This document shows, in pieces, positions 1 to 7,259 of a stretch of 33,515 nucleotides of DNA; the stretch's first letter is position 1; every line of letters begins with the position of its first letter. Origin of the DNA: Kineosporiaceae bacterium. GTDB lineage: Bacteria > Actinomycetota > Actinomycetes > Actinomycetales > Kineosporiaceae. Below the pieces are notes generated by a model. That model did not search any database, was not told the origin of the DNA, and saw only the letters and a program-made list of their open reading frames with translations. The stretch covers positions 1 through 33,515 of the forward strand of contig JAEUJN010000006.1 of the NCBI GenBank assembly GCA_016794595.1, given 5' to 3'. Both the position numbers and the translations under genes were made by a program.

Positions 1-606
1 GAGGTCGTGGTCGGGGAACCCCGGTCGGGCATTGACCGGGCTGGTGGCCTGGTCGGCGGTGCCGTTCTCCCATCGGGTGACCAGTTCCTCGGCGGCGACG
101 GTGGCGGCGAGCTTCGCCCAGGTGGCCAGGCGGTGGCCGGCCGCGGACAGGTCGGCGAGGGTCCGGTCGGGAAGGTCGGCCAGGCACCCCAACTCGACCC
201 CACCCGCCGGGTCGGGCACCGACAGGGCGGCCAGGTCCCCGACCGCGGTCTGGACCGCCGCTGCCAACCGGGCGCCACCCTCACCGGCCAACCCGGCCAC
301 CAGACCAGCAGGAGCTTCCTCTCGCGCGGTCTCGTCCGCCGCGGACGCGTCGTCCAGGGTGCTCTCAGCGGGCAGAGCCGCGACCGGGACCACGGCGGCC
401 AACTGGGTGCACCGGTCGGTGAGCTGGGCGATCCGACGGGTGGCCCAGTCCTGCTCCTCGACCAACTGCTTCACGCGCCGTTCCAGGCGACCACACGCCG
501 TCCGCGACTCCCCGTCCCGTGCCCGCAGCCGCGCGCACTCGGCACGCAGGAAGGCGACCTCCTCGGCGTCTCCCGGCTCGGCGATACACACCCCCATTAC
601 GGACAT
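1..606 (-). CDS. DUF222/HNH endonuclease-type (13E12 family) protein, N-terminal part, cut by window edge
   Basis: An open frame runs on the minus strand from about 606 to base 1 without a stop, so only the first 202 codons are visible and the C-terminal HNH nuclease region would lie outside. The start region reads MSVMGVCIAEPGDAEEVAF, followed by an Arg/Glu-rich likely coiled coil (residues 15-60). Near residues 160-185 is a helix with the look of DUF222 proteins (LADLSAAGHRLATWAKLAA). The family is abundant and often multicopy in actinobacteria, usually with a C-terminal HNH motif; its role is unclear. In-frame ATGs lie at 627, 612, 606 and 597. I prefer 606 because a -10 element ends 6 bases before it and no Shine-Dalgarno is seen, which suggests leaderless translation. 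The family call is moderate because the diagnostic C-terminus is missing. Confidence 0.72.
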   Translation of the reverse strand, partial: MSVMGVCIAEPGDAEEVAFLRAECARLRARDGESRTACGRLERRVKQLVEEQDWATRRIAQLTDRCTQLAAVVPVAALPAESTLDDASAADETAREEAPAGLVAGLAGEGGARLAAAVQTAVGDLAALSVPDPAGGVELGCLADLPDRTLADLSAAGHRLATWAKLAATVAAEELVTRWENGTADQATSPVNARPGFPDHDL

Positions 607-612
607 GAACAT

Positions 613-641
613 AATATAATCGAACATAAGTTCGAACGCAA
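613..641 (-). promoter_or_regulatory. Promoter with LexA (SOS) box filling the -35/-10 spacer
   Basis: Read on the minus strand: TTGCGT (641-636) as -35, a 17-base spacer, and TATATT (618-613) as -10. The spacer contains TCGAAC-TTAT-GTTCGA (635-620), a perfect 6-4-6 inverted repeat matching the actinobacterial LexA operator CGAAC-N4-GTTCG. LexA bound here would block RNA polymerase directly. The predicted transcript start, 6-7 bases after the -10, falls on the ATG at 606. Confidence 0.8.
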
Positions 642-689
642 GCAGAATGCGCGGGCCTCGGGGACGGTGAGTGATGTGCTCTGAGAGAA

Positions 690-719
690 GCCGGCTGCGC
701 CGGCCCTCGGACCGCCGAG
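690..719 (-). terminator. Possible terminator hairpins after the polymerase gene
   Basis: Two small stems follow the stop of the minus-strand polymerase gene: CTCGG/CCGAG (706-710 with 715-719) and GCCGGC-TGC-GCCGGC (690-704). On the transcript the second is followed by a pyrimidine-rich CTTCTCTC. Weak stems and no true U-tract, so this is tentative. Confidence 0.35.
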
Positions 720-724
720 CGTCC

Positions 725-2440
725 TCAGCCCTTGTCGGCGTAGGTCTCGACCACGGCGGCATCGAGCGGGATGGTCACGCCGGTCGGGCCGAGCACCAGG
801 CGGGTGGCCTCGTCGCCGGCCGCGCGGACTGCGGCCGCCACGGCCTCGGCCTGGTCGGCGAGGCACTCCACGATCACCTCGTCGTGCTGGAAGAACACCA
901 ACTGCGGGGGCCAGGCGTCATCCGGGCCGAGGCCGAGCTCGGCCAGCCGGCGGCGCAGGCCGGCGATCAGCACCGCCGCCCAGTCGGCCGCGGAGGCCTG
1001 CACCACGAAGTTGCGGGTGAACCGGCCGCGGGCCCGGGTCCGGGCGCCTGCGGCGGTCTCGTTGAGACCGTCCAGCCAGCCCGTCCGCGCGGGCGGGCAC
1101 ACCCGGCCGAGCACCGAGGTCACACTGGCACCGTCCTCGCCGCGGCGGGCGGCGTCCTCGAGCACGGCGAGCGCGCGGCCGAACCGGCGGCGCAGCGCCG
1201 CCATCGCGGGGGAGCCGGTGCCGCCGCCGTACATCGCCGACAGCAGCGCCACCTTCGCCTCGGCCCGGGCGTCGGGGCGGCCGAGGGCCCGGGCGGCGAG
1301 CTCGGCGTACAGGTCCCCGGCGCGGGTGGCGGCGATCATGCCCGGGTCGCCGGACAGCGCCGCCAGCACCCGCGGCTCCAGCTGGCCGGCGTCCGCGACG
1401 ATCAAGGCCCGCCCGGACGGCGCCCGCACCGCCGCCCGCACCGCCTTGGGGATCTGCAGCGCCCCGCCGCCGCGGGTCGCCCAGCGACCCGAGATCACGC
1501 CGGCCGGGACGTACTCGGGATGGAACCGGCCCTCGCGCACCCAGGCATCGCGCCACGCCCAGCCGTTCGCCGTCCACAGCCGGGCGAGCTCCTTGTACCG
1601 GCGCACCAGGGGGACGACCGGGTGGTCGTGCCGCGCGAGTTCGTGTCGGTTGGTCGAGGTCACCGCCAGCCCGGCCCGTCGCAGCGACCGCAACAGATCG
1701 GCGGGGGAGTCGGGGTTGAGCCGGTCGTCGTCCAGGGCCTCGGCCAGCTCGGTGGCCACGGCCTGCAGCAGCGCCGGGCGCCCGGCGGCCGGGCGGGGGC
1801 CGAGCACCTCGGTGAGGATCGCGTCATGGGCTGCGCCGTCCCAGGGCAGGCCGGCAGCGCTCATCTCCACCGCGGCCAGCGCCCCCGCCGACTCGGCGGC
1901 GCTGAGCAGGGCGAAGCCCCCGTGGCGGCTGCGTGCCATGGCCAGCCGGGCGAGCTGGTCACGGTGCCGGGCGAGCGGGGAGGTGCGGCCGGGCGCGGGG
2001 CCGGATCGCACGCCGTCCACGGCGTCGAGGTCGTCCAGCAAGGTGGGTTGCGGCTCGGCCTCGCTGCCGGGCGGGGCCCCGTGGGCGGCGGCCAGCACCT
2101 GCCAGGCGGCGTCCAGCTCGTCCCAGCGGGCCTCGTGGGCCAGCAACAGCACCTCGGTGTGCTCCAGGTCGTGACAGCGGCTCACCCGGACGCCGGCCGC
2201 CACGATCGCCGGGTAGACGGCGGCGGTGGCGGCCCAGACCCACCGGGGTGACCAGGCCCGCTCCAGCCGCTCGACGGCGATGGCCAGCCCGGCGCCGTCC
2301 GCCGCCTCGATCGGTGGCCCCAGCGGCCCGCCCGCGTCGTCCACCGAGTGCAGCACCCAGGGGGCGCCGTGCTCCGGGTGCGCCGCGCGCTCGACCACCA
2401 CGCGGGGCGGGTGCAGGGCGGTCATGCCCTGATCCTGCAT
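725..2440 (-). CDS. PolA-type DNA polymerase (annotated in actinobacteria as bifunctional 3'-5' exonuclease/DNA polymerase)
   Basis: The 571-residue product carries family A polymerase motifs in its C-terminal half: motif A, D350 in DAGQLEPRVLA (Pol I has DYSQIELR; the steric-gate Glu is kept as E355); motif B around K396 and Y404-G405; motif C, H519-D520-E521 in FFQHDEVIVE. It is much shorter than Pol I and lacks the 5' nuclease domain. I see no clear DxE exonuclease motif in the N-terminal 200 residues, so the exonuclease in the family name may be inactive. It is probably an accessory repair or gap-filling polymerase, which is inference. The start at 2440 has an AGGGGG directly upstream; ATG 2425 (MTALHPPR) is an alternative. 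It lies divergent from groEL and upstream of the LexA-controlled DUF222 gene, but I see no SOS box of its own. Confidence 0.85.
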   Translation of the reverse strand: MQDQGMTALHPPRVVVERAAHPEHGAPWVLHSVDDAGGPLGPPIEAADGAGLAIAVERLERAWSPRWVWAATAAVYPAIVAAGVRVSRCHDLEHTEVLLLAHEARWDELDAAWQVLAAAHGAPPGSEAEPQPTLLDDLDAVDGVRSGPAPGRTSPLARHRDQLARLAMARSRHGGFALLSAAESAGALAAVEMSAAGLPWDGAAHDAILTEVLGPRPAAGRPALLQAVATELAEALDDDRLNPDSPADLLRSLRRAGLAVTSTNRHELARHDHPVVPLVRRYKELARLWTANGWAWRDAWVREGRFHPEYVPAGVISGRWATRGGGALQIPKAVRAAVRAPSGRALIVADAGQLEPRVLAALSGDPGMIAATRAGDLYAELAARALGRPDARAEAKVALLSAMYGGGTGSPAMAALRRRFGRALAVLEDAARRGEDGASVTSVLGRVCPPARTGWLDGLNETAAGARTRARGRFTRNFVVQASAADWAAVLIAGLRRRLAELGLGPDDAWPPQLVFFQHDEVIVECLADQAEAVAAAVRAAGDEATRLVLGPTGVTIPLDAAVVETYADKG

Positions 2441-2477
2441 CCCCCTGCCGACAACCGGCTGATGCGGGCCTCAGGGT

Positions 2478-2504
2478 TTGCACTCTCAGGGGTCGAGTGC
2501 TAAT
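2478..2504. promoter_or_regulatory. CIRCE element (HrcA operator) upstream of groEL
   Basis: TTTGCACTC (2478-2486), nine spacer bases, GAGTGCTAA (2496-2504). This matches the CIRCE consensus TTAGCACTC-N9-GAGTGCTAA at 17 of 18 arm positions. HrcA binding here represses chaperonin genes until heat or misfolded protein titrates the repressor. The ATG of groEL is 175 bases downstream. Confidence 0.93.
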
Positions 2505-2512
2505 CATGTGAC

Positions 2513-2539
2513 TGGCACTCTCCTCGTGAGAGTGACAGA
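2513..2539. promoter_or_regulatory. Second, degenerate CIRCE-like element
   Basis: Eight bases after the first operator, CTGGCACTC (2513-2521), nine spacer bases and GAGTGACAG (2531-2539) repeat the CIRCE geometry. The core GCACTC/GAGTG is kept but the outer arm bases are lost. It may be a lower-affinity second HrcA site. Confidence 0.6.
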
Positions 2540-2658
2540 AGTGAGGGGCACGAGCCCCGGGCCGAGTGCGGTGAGGGCCGGAGTCCGGCGGGACAGGAGC
2601 GCCGGGAGCCGACCCGTCCGTCGCGGGCATCGTCCGGCCAGCCAACCCACCCCGGTAG

Positions 2659-4305
<1,647 letters not shown>

Positions 4306-4332
4306 TCCATCGGTCCTGCCGGCAGCACGCAG

Positions 4333-4364
4333 ACGGGCGGTCCCCCAGCCGGGGGGCCGCCCGT
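4333..4364 (+). terminator. Terminator hairpin after groEL
   Basis: A 14-bp stem (4333-4346 pairing with 4351-4364, one G-U pair) closes on an AGCC loop 28 bases after the groEL stop. There is no U-tract, as is common for high-GC actinobacteria, but the stem is very stable. Confidence 0.75.
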
Positions 4365-4426
4365 CGGCGTTCGCCGGGCGAGCAGGGCCTGCGGGGCCAG
4401 GTCGAGTGGCGGGTCACGCCGATGAT

Positions 4427-4446
4427 CGGTATCCAGTGCGATACCG
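4427..4446. promoter_or_regulatory. Inverted repeat upstream of the transporter gene, possible repressor operator
   Basis: CGGTAT (4427-4432) and ATACCG (4441-4446) form a perfect inverted repeat with an 8-base spacer, about 80 bases before the BCCT transporter start. Size and position would suit a TetR-type repressor such as those that control choline/betaine uptake, but no regulator gene is adjacent and no site consensus is being matched. Confidence 0.35.
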
Positions 4447-4525
4447 GCCCCCTCGCATGCGGGGCTCGGCGACCTGCACGCGGCCCACCGGTCCGCGGAT
4501 GACAGGCCGAGATCAGGAGTGGCAC

Positions 4526-4789
4526 ATGGATCGCGACGCGTCCCCTCGGGCCAGGTCCACCGGATTGCAGGCGATGCTCACCGACGGGCCTTCGGTGCGC
4601 CGTCCGGTGTTCATCTCGTCGGTGGTCGGCGTGCTGGTCATGGCCACCTGGGCGATCACGGCCCCCGGGCAGGCGGAGTCGGTGATCGGGACCGCCGTCG
4701 GCTGGGTGGTCGACTGGTTCGGCTGGTTCTACATCGTGCTCACCACGGCGGTCCTGGTCTTCGTGCTCTACCTCGCGCTGTCCCGGTAA
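4526..4789 (+). CDS. BCCT transporter, N-terminal fragment (TM1-TM2)
   Basis: ATG 4526 has AGGAG at 4515-4519, six bases upstream. The 87 residues hold a short polar N-terminus and two membrane helices (about residues 28-46 and 64-85), then end at LSR-TAA. The codon after the stop continues the family sequence in the same frame (GSVKLGPD). A Tyr codon TAC is the likely ancestor of the TAA, since aromatic-Gly is usual here. Confidence 0.7.
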   Translation: MDRDASPRARSTGLQAMLTDGPSVRRPVFISSVVGVLVMATWAITAPGQAESVIGTAVGWVVDWFGWFYIVLTTAVLVFVLYLALSR

Positions 4790-4795
4790 GGCAGT

Positions 4796-6184
4796 GTGAA
4801 GCTGGGGCCGGATCACTCCAAGCCCCAGTTCTCCACCTTCGCCTGGGCCTCGATGCTCTTCGCGGCGGGGATCGGCACCGACGTGATGTTCTACGCCGTC
4901 GCCGAGCCGGTCGCGCAGTACCTCGCCCCGCCGTCCGGTGAACCGGAGTCCATCGGGGCAGCGCGGGATGCCACCGTCTGGACGCTGTTCCACTACGGCA
5001 TCTCGGGCTGGGGGCTGTACGCCCTGATGGGGATGGCGCTGGGGTACTTCACCTACCGTGCCAACCTGCCGTTGGCGGTGCGCTCGGCGCTCTACCCGAT
5101 CTTCGGACGGCGGGTCGACGGCCCCCTGGGCCATGCGGTGGACACCGCCGCCGTCCTGGGGACCATCTTCGGGGTGGCCACCAGCCTGGGGATCGGCGTC
5201 GTGTTCCTCAACGAGGGCCTCAACATCCTGTTCGGCATCCCGGTCGGGCTCGGCGCCCAGATCGCCCTGATCGTGCTGGCCGTGGTGATCGCGGCCGTCT
5301 CGGCCACCACCGGGGTGGACAAGGGGATCCGTTTCCTGTCCCAGCTCAACGTGATCCTCGCCCTCGGGCTGGCCGGCTGGATCCTGCTCACCGGTGGGCG
5401 GACCCCGTTCATCCTCAACGCCGTGGTGATGAACGTCGGCGACTACGTGCAGACCTTCGCCCGCAAGACGATGGAGACCTTCGCCTACGAGGGTGCCTCC
5501 GAGTGGATGTCGCTGTGGACCCTGTTCTTCTGGGCCTGGTGGATCGCGTGGGCCTCGTTCGTCGGGCTGTTCCTGGCCCGGATCTCGCGCGGCCGGACGA
5601 TCCGGCAGTTCGTGGCCGGCACGATGATCATCCCGTTCAGCTACGTGGTGATGTGGATCTCGATCTTCGGCAATGCGGCGCTGGACCGGATCCGGGGCGG
5701 GGACACGCAGTTCGCCGACGATGCCTTCGCCTCACCGGCGACCGGCTTCTACACCCTGTTGCAGGACTACCCGCTGGCCGGGGTGATCATCGCGTTGTCG
5801 GTGTTCGTCGGCCTGCTGTTCTACGTGACCTCGGCGGACTCCGGTGCCCTGGTGATGGGCAACCTGTCGTCCAACCTGCGCTCGGTGCAGGACGACGCGG
5901 CGCCCTGGTTGCGGATCGTGTGGGCCTCGGCGACAGGGCTGTTGACCATCGCCGTGCTGGCGGTGGGCGGGATCGTGGCGTTGCAGTACGCCACGGTGAT
6001 CTTCGGACTCCCGTTCGCCTTCGTGGTCGGCCTGGTGATGATGGGCCTGTTGCGGGCCCTGCGCATCGAACGTCGCCGCGCCGAGTCCGGTGCGCACGCG
6101 CTGCCGCTGATGCTCTCGGCCCGTGGGTGGTCGCCGATGCCCTCGCACCGTCGTCCTGGCGAGCCCGGCTCGCCCGCACGGTGA
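4796..6184 (+). CDS. BCCT transporter, main membrane portion (TM3 to TM12)
   Basis: 462 residues in the same frame as the N-terminal fragment, beginning two codons after the TAA at a GTG that could allow weak re-initiation. Typical BCCT features are FAWASMLFAAGIGTDVMF, the Trp-rich helix WTLFFWAWWIAWASFVG followed by LFLARISRGRTIRQFV, and TSADSGALVMGN. It ends in an unrelated tail (GWSPMPSHRRPGEPGSPAR) because the frame is lost just before the conserved C-terminal domain. Without TM1-TM2 it is unlikely to work unless the stop is read through or the fragments reassemble. Confidence 0.8.
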   Translation: MKLGPDHSKPQFSTFAWASMLFAAGIGTDVMFYAVAEPVAQYLAPPSGEPESIGAARDATVWTLFHYGISGWGLYALMGMALGYFTYRANLPLAVRSALYPIFGRRVDGPLGHAVDTAAVLGTIFGVATSLGIGVVFLNEGLNILFGIPVGLGAQIALIVLAVVIAAVSATTGVDKGIRFLSQLNVILALGLAGWILLTGGRTPFILNAVVMNVGDYVQTFARKTMETFAYEGASEWMSLWTLFFWAWWIAWASFVGLFLARISRGRTIRQFVAGTMIIPFSYVVMWISIFGNAALDRIRGGDTQFADDAFASPATGFYTLLQDYPLAGVIIALSVFVGLLFYVTSADSGALVMGNLSSNLRSVQDDAAPWLRIVWASATGLLTIAVLAVGGIVALQYATVIFGLPFAFVVGLVMMGLLRALRIERRRAESGAHALPLMLSARGWSPMPSHRRPGEPGSPAR

Positions 6185-6570
6185 GCTTCGTCGACGTCGA
6201 GGCGGCCACCGCGCACCTCGACCAGGTCATCGCGCCGGCCCTGCGCGAGGTCGCCCAGGAGTTGACCGCCGGTGGGGTCACGGCCCGGGTGAGCCGAGGG
6301 GAGGAGGGCCGGGACGGCGGGCTCGCCTGGGTCGAGTTGCGCACGCAGGCGGACGAGCACCCCTTCGTCTACCGGGTTCAGGTGGACGAGAGCCCGGTGC
6401 CGACCTACGGCGGCCGCATGATCGGGGACCGGGACACCTATGCCCGGCTCGAGGTGCACAGCGGTGACGGTGGCCAGGACTACGACGTGATGGGCTATTC
6501 CGACACCCAGGTGATCCACGACTGCCTGGACCACTACGAACGCCACCTCCGGTTCCTGCGCCTGAACTGA
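6181..6570 (+). CDS. BetT C-terminal cytoplasmic domain, frame-separated
   Basis: 129 residues starting at GTG 6181, which overlaps the preceding TGA in a GTGA arrangement, so coupled translation is conceivable. The sequence, ending GQDYDVMGYSDTQVIHDCL and then HYERHLRFLRLN, matches the domain that follows the last helix in BetT-type carriers, where it is thought to take part in osmotic regulation. The same frame is open upstream and reads SSWRARLARTVSF, the usual linker, which favours a frameshift over a separate gene. Confidence 0.65.
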   Translation: MSFVDVEAATAHLDQVIAPALREVAQELTAGGVTARVSRGEEGRDGGLAWVELRTQADEHPFVYRVQVDESPVPTYGGRMIGDRDTYARLEVHSGDGGQDYDVMGYSDTQVIHDCLDHYERHLRFLRLN

Positions 6571-6633
6571 CGCCGGAACCGAAGGTGGCGATCGGTCGGG
6601 ACCCGGTGCGGGCCATCAGGGGAAGTGCGGCCG

Positions 6634-7026
6634 TCACCAGGACATGCTCACGACCCCGGTGCCCAGGTTCACGGTCCCGCTGCCCGGCAGCGACATCAGC
6701 GGCGTCCAGCCGGTGTAGTAGTGACCCCCCGCGGCCAGGCCGGCGGCGACCCGCAACCTGACGGTGCTGGGGGTCGAGTAGAAGGTCCCGCACCCGCTGG
6801 CGTTGGTCTTGCCCGAGCGCAGGGCGCCGCCGATGGCCCGGCCGGTGCTGTCGACCTGGTAGAGGTACACCGGGTAGTTGGCGTAGGCGGCGCCGGTGTT
6901 CCAGCGCATGCAGAAGGTGGTGCCCGTGGCCGCCTGGGCGGGTGCGGCGGTCAGGGCGAGTCCACCGGTGGTCACGGCGGCGGCGGTGGCGAGTGCGGCA
7001 GCGAGGGTGCGGGTCGTGGCGAACAT
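6634..7026 (-). CDS. Small secreted protein, function unknown
   Basis: 130 residues with a clear Sec signal peptide (MFATTRT, then an Ala/Leu-rich core) and a likely signal peptidase I site after APAQA near residue 32. The mature protein of about 98 residues has two cysteines (FCMRW near 39 and SGCGTFY near 79), which could form a disulfide, and many Tyr, Gly and Thr in short alternating stretches, suggesting a small beta-sandwich. No family is recognised. The start is secured by GGAGG at 7036-7032, five bases upstream. It faces the broken transporter tail to tail and lies downstream of the MCP-PilZ gene on the same strand, 233 bases away. Confidence 0.75.
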   Translation of the reverse strand: MFATTRTLAAALATAAAVTTGGLALTAAPAQAATGTTFCMRWNTGAAYANYPVYLYQVDSTGRAIGGALRSGKTNASGCGTFYSTPSTVRLRVAAGLAAGGHYYTGWTPLMSLPGSGTVNLGTGVVSMSW

Positions 7027-7259
7027 CGGGGCCTCCGGGGTGAGTGGCGGGGTGTGTCGTCCTGGGGAAGAGACTGCCGGGAGGCGTCGGGCTGGTCTGT
7101 TCCCCGGCTGACACAGGTCGAGATCGCTGAGTCCACGATCGCGGCTCGGTCACGAGGTCAACCGGAACGCCGCCACCAACCCCTCTCGGCCCTTGACCCG
7201 TTCACCTGGAAGCTGTTGCAGGGCAAGGACTTCGAGGGAGAAGGACCCCCAGTGTGCTG

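Larger units (their letters stand above)
4526..6570 (+). pseudogene. BCCT-family choline/betaine transporter gene (BetT-like) with two disabling lesions
   Basis: Taken together, three adjacent open frames make one BCCT transporter with a C-terminal cytoplasmic domain, in the order seen in BetT-type proteins of about 670 residues. A TAA at 4787-4789 interrupts the first frame, and the reading frame does not change across it (4526 and 4796 are in phase). A one-base loss or two-base gain between about 6110 and 6165 then separates the membrane part from the C-terminal domain. BCCT carriers import compatible solutes for osmoprotection. Either the gene is decaying, or the two sites are sequence errors; the expected fused protein is otherwise well preserved. 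Confidence 0.75.

Noticed and set aside
7..684. Long open frames on the plus strand opposite the DUF222 gene
   Set aside because: The minus strand shows third-position G/C bias, a promoter with operator, and family similarity. The plus-strand frames are Arg/Gly/Pro-rich, as expected for antisense of high-GC coding DNA.
4796..6570. The transporter pieces as a normal operon of separate genes
   Set aside because: The TAA is in phase with the downstream frame and the C-terminal domain is normally fused, so lesions in one gene are simpler. Coupled translation at 6181 is kept as a minor possibility.
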